Shown piece by piece: positions 43,867 to 52,600 of a DNA stretch of 64,000 bases. The position numbers were made by a program, and so were the translations under genes. Origin of the DNA: CATOSP01 sp965237775 (GTDB taxonomy: Bacteria > Chloroflexota > Dehalococcoidia > Lucifugimonadales > UBA3495); the NCBI GenBank assembly GCA_965237775.1, contig OZ250155.1, positions 2,418,001 through 2,482,000 on the forward strand, in the 5' to 3' direction. Each line of letters opens with the position of its first letter. The first letter of the stretch is position 1. The notes beneath the pieces were generated by a model, which was given only the letters and a program-made list of their open reading frames with translations, did no database searches and was not told where the DNA came from.

Positions 43867-44624
43867 AGGTGGGCCTCCTCATCATTTGCGCCGCCATCCG
43901 TTCCCACGGCGCGTTGCGCGCCGCCGCCTGGGATAGCAATCTCGTTTTCGGCAATATCTTGCAGGGCCGATAGAACGCCCTGAAAGTCCTCGAAGGGGCG
44001 GAAGGGTATCCCGTTTCGGGTACACTCTTCGGCGAGAGTACGGTGGGCGAAGAGCAGATCGGCCTTATCGGCCGCTTCGAAGTCGGACATGCCGTCCCCG
44101 ATGTAGACGACGTAATGCCCCTGTTCCCGGAAGCGTTCCACCACCACGCCCTTGGAATTTCCCAGGCGCTCCTGACCTGGCCGGGGATACCGGTACTCAT
44201 AACTGATCCCACCGGCGGAAAAGTGGGTGTTTACCGCGTATATGGGCACGTGCGTGAGACCGTTGCCCTCGAGCAGGGCTTCGATGTAGAAGTCGAGCCC
44301 CTGGCTGACCACCGCCATCGGCACGCCGTGGTCCTGGCAATACTTCCACAACTCACCAAAATAGGGCCGGAGATGGGCGTTTTGCTTGACATAACCTTGC
44401 ATCGTGGCGCGGTCGGCCACGATACCGCGGAAAGCAATCTCCTGATACTCGTTCAGGGTCAACTCATGGTCCCGAAACCGCGATCGCACGTCATGCCAGG
44501 TAGGATCGCCGAACCTGTTTAGAAGGAGTTCGGCTACGTTCTCCACGGCGGCGGTGTCGTCGAAGTCGGTGAGGACCGCCGGGCCAGCGCTAGCGTTCGC
44601 GAAGCTGCCGTCGATATTCCTCAT
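43863..44624 (-). CDS. HAD phosphatase, MtnX-like
   Basis: 253 residues from the ATG at 44624 (overlaps purE by 35 nt). HAD motif I is TDFDDTAAVENVAELL, motif II region VSQGLDFYIEALL, motif III Lys in GNSKGVVVERF, motif IV YIGDGMSDFEAADKADLLFA. Fold and length match the MtnX-like/phosphoserine-phosphatase-like group. Its place in a purine operon is unusual: it might act on a phosphorylated purine intermediate, or in methionine salvage; unresolved. Confidence 0.8.
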   Translation of the reverse strand: MRNIDGSFANASAGPAVLTDFDDTAAVENVAELLLNRFGDPTWHDVRSRFRDHELTLNEYQEIAFRGIVADRATMQGYVKQNAHLRPYFGELWKYCQDHGVPMAVVSQGLDFYIEALLEGNGLTHVPIYAVNTHFSAGGISYEYRYPRPGQERLGNSKGVVVERFREQGHYVVYIGDGMSDFEAADKADLLFAHRTLAEECTRNGIPFRPFEDFQGVLSALQDIAENEIAIPGGGAQRAVGTDGGANDEEAHL

Positions 44625-45048
44625 AAGCCTGTCTGATCTCATCGTACTTGAGCCCCAGGATCTCCGCCGCGAAAAACGCCGCGTTGCGAGCGCCCCATGA
44701 GCCCACGGCCATGCAAGCAACGGGTATCCCAGGTGGCATTTGGGATGTAGCCAGCAAGGCGTCCATCCCCTTTATCTCGCTGGACGCCAAGGGTATGCCT
44801 ATGACCGGTAAGGTGGTCCAAGAAGCCAAAACCCCACCCAGCGCGGCGGAACCGCCCGCGGCTGCGATGAGCACTTCCAACCCCCGCTCCCGGGCAGTGG
44901 TGGCGTATTCCTGCACACGCTCCGGAGTGCGGTGGGCCGACATTACCCGGACTTCATAGTCGATCTTCATCTGTTCCAGCGTGTCGACGGTGTGCTGCAC
45001 CACCGGTTCGTCGGTGGCGCTACCCATAATTACGCCTACTAATGGCAA
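44590..45048 (-). CDS. purE: N5-CAIR mutase
   Basis: 152 residues. GVIMGSATDE (the second Asp of the usual GSDSD is changed to Thr-Asp), MSAHRTPERV, AAAGGSAALGGVLAS, and the GxxxGRNAA-like ending. Short class I PurE, which works with PurK; no purK is seen in the window. Confidence 0.95.
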   Translation of the reverse strand: MPLVGVIMGSATDEPVVQHTVDTLEQMKIDYEVRVMSAHRTPERVQEYATTARERGLEVLIAAAGGSAALGGVLASWTTLPVIGIPLASSEIKGMDALLATSQMPPGIPVACMAVGSWGARNAAFFAAEILGLKYDEIRQAYEEYRRQLRER

Positions 45049-45074
45049 GGGGTGGTCCTCCTTCAGTCCTCGGC

Positions 45075-45521
45075 CTAAAGTTCCAGTTCGTCTCGAAAAG
45101 CCTGCATAAGCGCGGTCTCTAAAGCCTCGCGCTCAGGCCGAATGTCCACACCGTTGACCTGCACGTAGGCTCCATCCTCCGACGCACCCACATCGATGGC
45201 TATCTCCCGCTCCCCGCCTTCGTCCCAAGACAATATCGCGGCAATTGCGTCGCCCTCTTCGTCGTCCTCCTCACCTTCGATGACGATGTCCTCTTCGTCC
45301 TCTTCCCAGGACACGATAGTCTCCACCTCGCCGGCCCCGTCGAGCAGGACACCGTTCATGTCGGCCAACAAGGCGGAGATTCCCAGGTCTTCAACCACCC
45401 GGGTTATCTCTGCTCGTTCCCGCTGGATATCCGCTTCCTCTTCCTCGACTAGACGCCGCCGCTCCGCCCGCGTCTCGGACAGTTCATCTTTTAGCTCAGT
45501 TAACGAGTCTTGCCACGCCAT
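45075..45521 (-). CDS. Acidic helical protein, unknown
   Basis: 148 residues. A charged coiled-coil start (about 5-45: LKDELSETRAERRRLVEEEE) is followed by acidic stretches (WEEDEEDIVIEGEEDDEE) alternating with beta-like segments. No signal or TM segment. No family recognised. Maintained between purine genes, so probably expressed with them. Confidence 0.65.
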   Translation of the reverse strand: MAWQDSLTELKDELSETRAERRRLVEEEEADIQRERAEITRVVEDLGISALLADMNGVLLDGAGEVETIVSWEEDEEDIVIEGEEDDEEGDAIAAILSWDEGGEREIAIDVGASEDGAYVQVNGVDIRPEREALETALMQAFRDELEL

Positions 45522-45575
45522 CTAGTCCACCAACCAACTTAGGTAATATTTCACTCTCACACCTGCTCCCCTGAA

Positions 45576-46172
45576 TCATTCGGCGCGCCGATTTTCGGGC
45601 CGGGTTACCGCGTATGCGAATTCGTCCACCATCCGGAAATCCCGCAGCCTGGTCCTGGCGCGGACTACTTGCAGCGCCTCCAGCAGGCCCATGTACCCCA
45701 TCCCCAGATTTCTACCGCGTAGGCCGGCATGATACATACCTAAAGTCCGCAACAATCTCTCCGCGTGTGTCGACCAGACGGCAAAGAGCCCTGGGTCTCT
45801 GAGGCACATCAAATAGGAAACAAACTGTTTCCCCGCGTCCGCCAACTTGAACCCGCCGTCCTCCGCAGCACACTCTTCGAATCGTCCTTCCAGCTTGGTT
45901 TCGTCATATAGGAGGAAGTCTAGGGAGCCCCGGACTTCTTCAATAGCGTTCGTTCTGAATTCCTTCGACTGGTTAGCCGCGGAACTCCGGTACAGGTCGC
46001 TGGCCTGCTTTTCGGACAGCGCCGCCAGCGCCGCTTCGGTAAGCCATGTGGAGAATTCCTCGCTCCGCTGCCAGCGCCGCTTTCGATAGGTCTCCAACCG
46101 GCCCTCTTCCACAGCCTTCTGGTAGGCCTCGCCGAGGGCTACCCAATTATCGGCGCTGTTCCGGGTTGCCAT
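45576..46172 (-). CDS. Conserved-looking soluble protein, unknown
   Basis: 198 residues, all-helical, with several Trp/Tyr. Segments such as LDFLLYDETKLEGRFEEC and KQFVSYLMCLRDPGLFAVW are well ordered and suggest a real globular fold. It overlaps the end of purD by 34 nt. Overlap with an essential gene argues for translational coupling. Family not recognised. Confidence 0.65.
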   Translation of the reverse strand: MATRNSADNWVALGEAYQKAVEEGRLETYRKRRWQRSEEFSTWLTEAALAALSEKQASDLYRSSAANQSKEFRTNAIEEVRGSLDFLLYDETKLEGRFEECAAEDGGFKLADAGKQFVSYLMCLRDPGLFAVWSTHAERLLRTLGMYHAGLRGRNLGMGYMGLLEALQVVRARTRLRDFRMVDEFAYAVTRPENRRAE

Positions 46173-47452
46173 GCGGCAGCCCTCCCCTCCACGGCGGCGA
46201 TGTCCGTGCGGTGGCGCGCATCCTGAAACGCAATTCCATCCACCCTATGATACGCGGCGGAACGTGCCTGCGCCAGAGATTGACCGCTCCCCACCACGGT
46301 CAGGACTCGGCCCCCGCTGCTGACTAGCCGGGACCCTCGTCCGTCTTTCACCAAGCGGGTGCCCGCGTGAAAAACCAAGGAGTCCGGCAACTCGTCCGCG
46401 AGGCCGCTTATCTCGAAACCGGTCTCGTAGGGTCCGGGGTAGCCACCGGAGACCATCACCACACCGACATGGCAACGCGGGTCCCATTCTACGTTCAAAC
46501 TGTCCAGTGTGCCTTCAATACATGCGGTCATAAGGTCAAGGGGGTCGGTCAAAAGCTGAGGCATTACCACTTGGGTCTCCGGGTCTCCCAACCGGCAATT
46601 GAACTCCAGCACCTTCGGACCGTCTGCCGTCAACATGATCCCCGCATATAGAACACCCCGATAGGGCGTCCCTCTTTCGGCCATCTTCCTGATCACCGGC
46701 TCCATGACGGCCTGGTTGATCGCGCTGGAAAGCTCTTCGTTCCAGAAATCCGGTGGTGCGAACGAACCCATCCCGCCTGTGTTGGGGCCCTCGTCTCCGT
46801 CGCCTAACCGCTTGTAGTCGCACGCCGCCACCAGGGATGAGATATGCTCGCCGTCACTGAAACCGAACACGCTAACTTCCGGTCCGGTCAAAAACTCCTC
46901 GACCACCACCGTCGAGCCCGCTTCTCCAAAGACCCGGTCAGTCATGCAGGCGCGCACCGCGATCACGGCGTCCTCCGGCCCACCGCAAACGGCAACGCCC
47001 TTGCCCGCCGCCAGACCGTCGGCTTTGACCACCACCGGACCGCCATGACTTCTCAAGAACTCAAGGGCGGCTTGCTCCTCGTGGAACGCCCGGAACTCGG
47101 GGCACGGCACTCCCGCCTCACGCATCAGGCCTAGAGCAAAACTCTTGCTGGACTCGATCTGCGCCGCCGCGCACGTGGGACCGAACGCCGGAATACCGGA
47201 CATGGACAAGCGGTCCACAAGCCCAGCGGCAAGGGGAGCTTCAGGGCCCACGACCACAACGTCTATGGCAAGCCTTTTGGCCGCATCTTCGATGCCCTGA
47301 ACATCCTCGGGCTTCACGTCCAGATTCTCGGCGGTCTGGGCGGTGCCGCCGTTCCCGTCGGCCACCCAAAGGCGCGTCAGACCTGGGCTTTGGAGCATCC
47401 TCCACGCCATCGCGTGCTCGCGGGCCCCGGAACCCACCAACAGGACTTTCAT
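46139..47452 (-). CDS. purD: Phosphoribosylamine-glycine ligase (GARS)
   Basis: 437 residues from the ATG at 47452 (MKVLLVGSGAREHA; a GTG four codons earlier is possible). ATP-grasp fold with KADGLAAGKGV, the GPEV.. segment and EFNCRLGDPETQ. Second step of purine synthesis. Family length matches. Confidence 0.97.
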   Translation of the reverse strand: MKVLLVGSGAREHAMAWRMLQSPGLTRLWVADGNGGTAQTAENLDVKPEDVQGIEDAAKRLAIDVVVVGPEAPLAAGLVDRLSMSGIPAFGPTCAAAQIESSKSFALGLMREAGVPCPEFRAFHEEQAALEFLRSHGGPVVVKADGLAAGKGVAVCGGPEDAVIAVRACMTDRVFGEAGSTVVVEEFLTGPEVSVFGFSDGEHISSLVAACDYKRLGDGDEGPNTGGMGSFAPPDFWNEELSSAINQAVMEPVIRKMAERGTPYRGVLYAGIMLTADGPKVLEFNCRLGDPETQVVMPQLLTDPLDLMTACIEGTLDSLNVEWDPRCHVGVVMVSGGYPGPYETGFEISGLADELPDSLVFHAGTRLVKDGRGSRLVSSGGRVLTVVGSGQSLAQARSAAYHRVDGIAFQDARHRTDIAAVEGRAAAWQPGTAPIIG

Positions 47453-47501
47453 GCGTTCGTCCACCTGCGGAAGGGTGCGGCGGCAGCAGCCCGCAACGCA
47501 A

Positions 47502-49154
47502 TTACTCCCATTCTATGGTGCCGGGAGGCTTGCTGGTAATGTCGTAGACGACCCTGGTGACTCCGGGAACTTCGTTGACGATGCGGTTGGAGATCCGGGC
47601 CAGCACCTCGTAGGGAAGCCTTACCCAATCGGCGGTCATGGCGTCTTCGCTGGCAACCGCTCGGATGGCGCACACGTTCCCGTAGGTGCGGTAATCGCCC
47701 ATCACCCCAACTGTCCGGCTATCGCTCAACACCGCGAAGCTCTGCCAAAGCTCGTTGTACAGGTTCGCGTTCTTGATTTCTTCGATGACGATCCAATCGC
47801 ACGCCCGCACCATCTCCAGCCGTTCGCTCGTGACCTCCCCTATGATCCGAATCGCCAGGCCGGGGCCGGGGAAGGGCTGACGGTAAACCATGTCGTGGGG
47901 CAGGCCAAGGGCCATTCCAACGTCGCGCACTTCGTCCTTGAACAGGTAGCGTAGCGGCTCCACCAGCTTGAGGCTCATGTGCTCGGGCAGCCCGCCCACG
48001 TTATGATGGGACTTGATCCTAGCCGAGGCCCTGTTCTCCGGCGTCTCGCTTTCAATCACGTCCGGGTAAAGCGTACCCTGGGCCAGGAAATCGGTCTGAC
48101 CCAGTTGAATGGCGGCCTCTTCGAAGACGTGAATGAACTCCTCGCCGATTACCTTGCGCTTCCGCTCTGGGTCCGTGACCCCGCCCAACTGGGACAAAAA
48201 CCGCTCGGTTGCCTCGACGCAGACCAGGTTGAGCCCCAGGTTGTTTCGGAAGGTACTCTCCACACTCTCGGGCTCTTGCAGCCTGAGCAGACCGTTGTTC
48301 ACGAATATACAGGTGAGCCTGTCGCCTATGGCCTCGTGGACCAGCATCGCGGTTACCGCTGAGTCCACCCCGCCCGACAAGGCGCAGATTACCTTGCCGT
48401 CTCCCACCTGCTCCTTGATGCGGTTGATGGAGTCTTTGACGAAGTTCCCGGCGGTCCAATTCCCTTCGCAACCACAGCAGCGCGCCAGGAAGTTCTCCAA
48501 TATCGACACACCCAGCGGCGTGTGGATCACTTCAGGGTGAAATTGCAGGCCGAATATCCGGTCCCCGTCGCTAAGCGCCGCGATGGGCGAATTCTCGGTC
48601 AAGGCCAGGCTGGAGAAACCTCGGGGAAGCTCGGCTACCCTGTCCCCATGGCTCATCCACACTTGGAAAGATGGCGGAAGATTGTGGAACAGTTGGCTCC
48701 CCGTGCCGTCTTGATGAAGCGTGGCGGAGCCGTACTCCTGCTGCAACCCCGGAACAACCGACCCCCCGAGTTGGTGCACCAACGCCTGCATCCCGTAACA
48801 AATGCCCAAGACCGGCAATCTTTGCTCGAAGACCCAATCTGGAATCGTGGGGGCTCCAGGATCGTAAACGCTGGCGGGACCACCCGAAAGGATTACGCCC
48901 TTGGGCTGAATGTGGCGCACCGATTCCCAGGTGCTTGAAGATGTGACGACTTCCGAGTATACCTTGAGGTCCCGGATGCGGCGCGCTATCAGGTGGCTGT
49001 ACTGAGAGCCGAAGTCGATGACCACGATGCCTTCGGTCACCGCCCTGATTCCGCTCTCGGCCTCCGCTCCCCTGGCTTCCAGGTTCTTGGCTATCTGGAG
49101 ATAGGTGGAGATTTCCAGGTGGTCGCTGGCTGAAACCCGCCTGCCGTGGGGCAA
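47502..49154 (-). CDS. guaA: GMP synthase (glutamine-hydrolysing)
   Basis: 550 residues from a TTG at 49154 with AGGAGGG five bases upstream. The alternative GTG at 49040 would give the standard 512 residues, but has no good ribosome site, so the protein may carry a 38-residue N-terminal extension. Amidotransferase motifs: GICYGMQAL (Cys), FHPEV (His-x-Glu); PP-loop SGGVDSAV; dimer domain with PFPGPGLAIRI. Converts XMP to GMP. First gene of the purine run. Confidence 0.95.
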   Translation of the reverse strand: MPHGRRVSASDHLEISTYLQIAKNLEARGAEAESGIRAVTEGIVVIDFGSQYSHLIARRIRDLKVYSEVVTSSSTWESVRHIQPKGVILSGGPASVYDPGAPTIPDWVFEQRLPVLGICYGMQALVHQLGGSVVPGLQQEYGSATLHQDGTGSQLFHNLPPSFQVWMSHGDRVAELPRGFSSLALTENSPIAALSDGDRIFGLQFHPEVIHTPLGVSILENFLARCCGCEGNWTAGNFVKDSINRIKEQVGDGKVICALSGGVDSAVTAMLVHEAIGDRLTCIFVNNGLLRLQEPESVESTFRNNLGLNLVCVEATERFLSQLGGVTDPERKRKVIGEEFIHVFEEAAIQLGQTDFLAQGTLYPDVIESETPENRASARIKSHHNVGGLPEHMSLKLVEPLRYLFKDEVRDVGMALGLPHDMVYRQPFPGPGLAIRIIGEVTSERLEMVRACDWIVIEEIKNANLYNELWQSFAVLSDSRTVGVMGDYRTYGNVCAIRAVASEDAMTADWVRLPYEVLARISNRIVNEVPGVTRVVYDITSKPPGTIEWE

Positions 49155-49234
49155 ATTCCCTCCTACCGTGGCATCACCTCCTCTACCCTACAGCGGGACT
49201 TGGGTCTAGGGCCGGGTCTGGGTCCAATGGGAGT

Positions 49235-49240
49235 ATTATA
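49235..49240 (-). promoter_or_regulatory. -10 element TATAAT upstream of guaA
   Basis: A perfect TATAAT on the minus strand about 80 bp before the guaA start; the -35 position reads TGTACG (weak). Probably drives the purine operon. No obvious PRPP/PurR-type or guanine-riboswitch sequence was recognised. Confidence 0.45.
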
Positions 49241-49319
49241 ACCATGTTCCAAGGAGTCGTACAGGCGTGTTATTTGTCATAAACTGACCGGGGTTGGGCA
49301 GAGGTCCCTATGTTATACT

Positions 49320-49333
49320 CGCCCAAATGGGCG
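49320..49333. promoter_or_regulatory. Palindrome CGCCCAAATGGGCG beside tsaC promoter
   Basis: Lies directly after a TATACT (49314-49319) that could be the tsaC -10. A 14-bp palindrome at a transcription start is a good candidate operator. The same 14-mer is at 13419-13432. Confidence 0.4.
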
Positions 49334-49375
49334 CTCACACCGTTGGGTTAAGTTGGGTTAAAGGGAACTCTGGCA

Positions 49376-50014
49376 GTGTCGAGTTCAAATAATCGCACAA
49401 CCACTCCCGTAAGCGAAGCGGAGCTACAACAAGCGGTGCGAGTCCTCCGCAATGGAGGCGTGGTAGCCTTCCCAACGGATACACTTTACGGCCTGGGCTC
49501 CGACATTTTCAACGCCGCCGCAGTCGAGAAAATCTTTGCGATAAAAGAGCGGCCCGCGGGATTGGCGCTGCCAGTCTTGATCGACGATTGGGACCAACTT
49601 GAGATGGTTGCCGACGCTGTCCCACCGAACGCAAAGACCTTGACCGAGAAGTTCTGGCCGGGGCCGTTGACCCTGGTGGTCAAGAAGGCCGCGAAGGTCT
49701 CGGACCGGCTTACCGCCGGAGCCGCGACGGTGGCGGTAAGGGTCCCGGACCACCCTGTTCCCAGGGGCATTGCCCGGCTGCTTGGTGGTCCCATCACCGG
49801 CACCAGCGCCAACATCAGCGGACACTCCGACCCCCAGGACCTCGCCGGGTTAAGGTCCCAGGTAGGCTCGAAGGTGGACTACCTATTAACCACTGGACCG
49901 GCGCCACAGGGAACCGCTTCGACCATAGTTGACATAACAGGCGCAACGCCCAAGCTCCTGAGGGAAGGAGCAATCGCATTTGAAGCGGTCCTCGAAATAC
50001 TGGACAAGCCATGA
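49376..50014 (+). CDS. tsaC: Threonylcarbamoyl-AMP synthase (TsaC/Sua5/YrdC)
   Basis: 212 residues; GTG start with AAAGGGAA upstream. Motifs: GGVVAFPTDTLYGLGSD, FAIKERPAGLALPVLI, KFWPGPLTLVV, GTSANISGHSDP. Makes the activated group for t6A37 modification of tRNA. Short YrdC-type without the Sua5 C-terminal domain. The stop overlaps the next ATG (ATGA). Confidence 0.95.
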   Translation: MSSSNNRTTTPVSEAELQQAVRVLRNGGVVAFPTDTLYGLGSDIFNAAAVEKIFAIKERPAGLALPVLIDDWDQLEMVADAVPPNAKTLTEKFWPGPLTLVVKKAAKVSDRLTAGAATVAVRVPDHPVPRGIARLLGGPITGTSANISGHSDPQDLAGLRSQVGSKVDYLLTTGPAPQGTASTIVDITGATPKLLREGAIAFEAVLEILDKP

Positions 50015-50337
50015 GTGGCCGCGCCAACTGGTACTCCGATCACCCGCCCGCCTGCACCTGCACCCAGTGCCGCACCGGCGCTGGACCCGCAAGGCGCGGA
50101 CGCAGCCGCCGTGAACTGCCGAGACGCGGGAAATTACGGCCCAGGTCAGGGCAGCAGCAGAACAAAAGAGGGCCGGCAACCCTGTTTTTGGTCACCCTAA
50201 TCCTGTTGCTTGTCCTCGGCGTTGCCGTGGCATACCAGCAGGGATACCTGCACAATCTCTCAGACCGCTTGCCGGTAAGTTTGTCACCTCTTGCAATGCC
50301 CATTTACCATCCCCACGCACACCTTGGAAGTGTCTAA
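50011..50337 (+). CDS. Small single-TM protein
   Basis: 108 residues; ATG overlaps the tsaC stop. An N-terminal Cys/His/Arg-rich part (CTCTQC) is followed by basic linker, then one TM helix (ATLFLVTLILLLVLGVAVAY) and a short exported tail. The stop is immediately followed by the next ATG. The N-terminal zinc-like part with membrane anchor is typical of small conserved Chloroflexota proteins. Function unknown. Confidence 0.55.
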   Translation: MSGRANWYSDHPPACTCTQCRTGAGPARRGRSRRELPRRGKLRPRSGQQQNKRGPATLFLVTLILLLVLGVAVAYQQGYLHNLSDRLPVSLSPLAMPIYHPHAHLGSV

Positions 50338-51345
50338 ATGATCGACCGCTACCAGGAATACCAGCAGGCTGTGGACGGTGAACTCAGAGCGGTATTTGAA
50401 GCCCGCGAAGGCTTCCTGTACGACGTCCTCCGGTACCATCTGGGTTGGGTCGATCAACGGGGAACGCCCGTGGGCTCCCCTCAGCCTCCACATTTCCAGG
50501 CTCTATTGTCCCTGCTCTGTTGTGAGGCCAATTCCGGAGACTATCATCCCGCGCTGCCTGCCGCCGCCGCCGTGGAATTGGTCCACAACTTCACCCTGGT
50601 ACACGGCGATGTCCAATCGAACCGGTCTGGGAACGAAGACCGTCCCAGCATCTGGTGGATATGGGGCCCCGCCCAGGCCATCAACGCCGGCGACGGCTTG
50701 CACGCTCTGGGACGCACAACTATAATGCGCCTCGCTCGGTGGGACGTGCCCCCCGAGCGCATTTTGAAAGCCATGCAGTCCTTGGACCGGGCCTGCCTGA
50801 CCTCCTGTGAAGGCCAATACATGGACCTGGAATTCCAGGACCAGTTATCGGTGACCAGCCAGGCCTACTTGGACATGGTGAGCCGCAAGACGGGTTCCCT
50901 TGCCGCCTGCGCCGCGGAATTGGGCGCGTTGGCCGCCGGGGCTCCATCCGAGGTCTCAGGCCTCTTCGCCAGCATGGGCAACCAGTTGGGTATGGCCTGG
51001 CAGATCAACCAGGACGTTCTTGAACTCTGGGGTGAGCGGGGCGACGGCATGACAACCGCTAATGTACTCAATAAGAAGAAGAGTCTCCCCCTCATCTATG
51101 CCCTCGAATCGGTTCCCGTAGCGCAGAAGCGGGAGCTAGGCTCCATATATATGAAACGAGTGCTCCAACCAGACGACGTGTCCCGGCTCGTCGAGATCCT
51201 TGACGGCGTTGACGCCAGGGCGTTCGCCCAGGGCCATTCCAACGAGTTGGCCCGAGATGCCCTGGCCTCTCTCGCCGGGACCGGTCTCCCGGAAGAGCGT
51301 TTGACGCCGTTGCGGCAGTTCTCAGAGTGGGCGTTGGAAGGATAG
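50338..51345 (+). CDS. Polyprenyl-synthase-like protein with degenerate Asp motifs
   Basis: 335 residues. The overall pattern is of trans-isoprenyl diphosphate synthases: AAAVELVHNFTLVHGDV, the AQAINAGDGLHALG segment, and a late FQL/WQINQDVLELWGE. But the first Asp-rich motif DDxxD is replaced by GDVQSN..., and the second (usually DDxxD) by NQDVLE. Metal/diphosphate binding by these motifs is therefore doubtful. It could be an inactive regulatory subunit of a heteromeric synthase, or a diverged enzyme. Directly followed by pgk. Confidence 0.75.
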   Translation: MIDRYQEYQQAVDGELRAVFEAREGFLYDVLRYHLGWVDQRGTPVGSPQPPHFQALLSLLCCEANSGDYHPALPAAAAVELVHNFTLVHGDVQSNRSGNEDRPSIWWIWGPAQAINAGDGLHALGRTTIMRLARWDVPPERILKAMQSLDRACLTSCEGQYMDLEFQDQLSVTSQAYLDMVSRKTGSLAACAAELGALAAGAPSEVSGLFASMGNQLGMAWQINQDVLELWGERGDGMTTANVLNKKKSLPLIYALESVPVAQKRELGSIYMKRVLQPDDVSRLVEILDGVDARAFAQGHSNELARDALASLAGTGLPEERLTPLRQFSEWALEG

Positions 51346-51349
51346 TTTC

Positions 51350-52546
51350 TTGGTAAAGCGAGCCCTTACAGGTCTGGATGTAAACGGTAAGCGGGTCCTG
51401 GTCCGCGTGGACTTCAACATCCCCATCGAACAGGGGATCGAAGCCATCGCCGCCTATGACCAGAGGCTGCGGGCCACCCTGCCGACAATCCGTTACTTGG
51501 TGGACCACGATTGCCGGGTGATCTTGTGCTCCCACTTAGGCCGTCCCGCGGGCAAAGTATCCGAGGACCTCCGCCTTGCGCCGGTGGGTGACCGTCTGGC
51601 AGAACTGCTGGGACAGCCGGTAACCAGTCTGCCGGACTGCATTGGACCCGGAGTGACCGCGTCGGTACAGGCCATGCAACCGCGTAGTGTGGTTCTCCTG
51701 GAAAACCTTCGCTTCCACTCCGGAGAAGAGGCCAACGACCCCGAGTTCACGGCGGCCCTCGCTTCGTTGGCCGACTGCTTCGTCATGGACGCTTTCGCCG
51801 TCGCCCACCGGGCGCACGCTTCCACCGTGGGCGTGCCGGCCATCCTGCCCTCTGCGATGGGACTCCTGGTGCAACGCGAGGTTGAGGCCATGGGCCAGGC
51901 CCTTGAGAGTCCAGAACGCCCACTGGCCGCGCTGATGGGCGGCGCGAAAGTCAGCGATAAGATACTCGTCCTCGATAACCTCCTGGACCGTCTCGACCGC
52001 CTCTACATTGGTGGGGGCATGGCAGTCACCTTCCTGAACGCGATGGGAAAACAGACAGGCGCATCTTCCATCGAAGTGGACCGGCTCGACTTCGCCCGAG
52101 ACATAATGGAACAACTGGCACAGCGAGGGATACAACTCCACCTGCCGCAAGACGTGGTCGTTGCAAACCAGTTCGGCGCGGACCCCCCGGAAGTGCGCAC
52201 TGTGCCAGCGGACAGCGTGCCCGCCGGCTCGTATATCATGGACATCGGACCCGAGGCTTCCTTGAAGTTCTCCGGTTCCCTGGGCGAGTGCAAGACGATT
52301 ATCTGGAACGGGCCCATGGGCGTATTCGAGATGCCCAGGTTCAGTCAGGGGACCCGCGTCGTGGCCCAGGCCATCGCCGAGGCTTCCGGCGTCACCAGTG
52401 TCGTCGGAGGCGGCTCAACTGCCGAGGCCGTGGAAGAACTCGGTCTCATGGACCGGATGACCCACGTATCCACCGGCGGCGGCGCGTCCCTTGAATTTCT
52501 GGAGGGTAAGGAGTTGCCCGGCATCGCGGCATTGCCGGACGCTTGA
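51350..52546 (+). CDS. pgk: Phosphoglycerate kinase
   Basis: 398 residues; TTG start at 51350 behind GGAAGGA. Motifs RVDFNIP, SHLGRP, LLENLRFHSGEE, LMGGAKVSDKI, NGPMGVFE, VGGGSTAEAVEE. Glycolysis: transfers phosphate between 1,3-bisphosphoglycerate and ADP. Some usual residues are changed (DRLYIGGGMAVTFLNAMG). Followed by apgM and tpiA in a lower-glycolysis cluster. Confidence 0.97.
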   Translation: MVKRALTGLDVNGKRVLVRVDFNIPIEQGIEAIAAYDQRLRATLPTIRYLVDHDCRVILCSHLGRPAGKVSEDLRLAPVGDRLAELLGQPVTSLPDCIGPGVTASVQAMQPRSVVLLENLRFHSGEEANDPEFTAALASLADCFVMDAFAVAHRAHASTVGVPAILPSAMGLLVQREVEAMGQALESPERPLAALMGGAKVSDKILVLDNLLDRLDRLYIGGGMAVTFLNAMGKQTGASSIEVDRLDFARDIMEQLAQRGIQLHLPQDVVVANQFGADPPEVRTVPADSVPAGSYIMDIGPEASLKFSGSLGECKTIIWNGPMGVFEMPRFSQGTRVVAQAIAEASGVTSVVGGGSTAEAVEELGLMDRMTHVSTGGGASLEFLEGKELPGIAALPDA

Positions 52547-52569
52547 TTCCGTGAAGACCCAACCACTTC

Positions 52570-52580
52570 GTTTACATAAC
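52570..52580. promoter_or_regulatory. GTTTACATAAC element upstream of apgM
   Basis: This 11-mer, or close forms, recurs in intergenic positions at 60171-60179 and 60205-60213 (inverted pair before the tRNA cluster), 61578-61588 (before the VOC gene) and near 57710 (before dapL). Confidence 0.4.
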
Positions 52581-52600
52581 AAAGGCAAAAGGGTGAAAGT

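Noticed and set aside
49155..49375. Purine riboswitch between guaA and tsaC
   Set aside because: I could not find the conserved loop sequences of the guanine/adenine aptamer; only promoter-like hexamers and a palindrome are visible.
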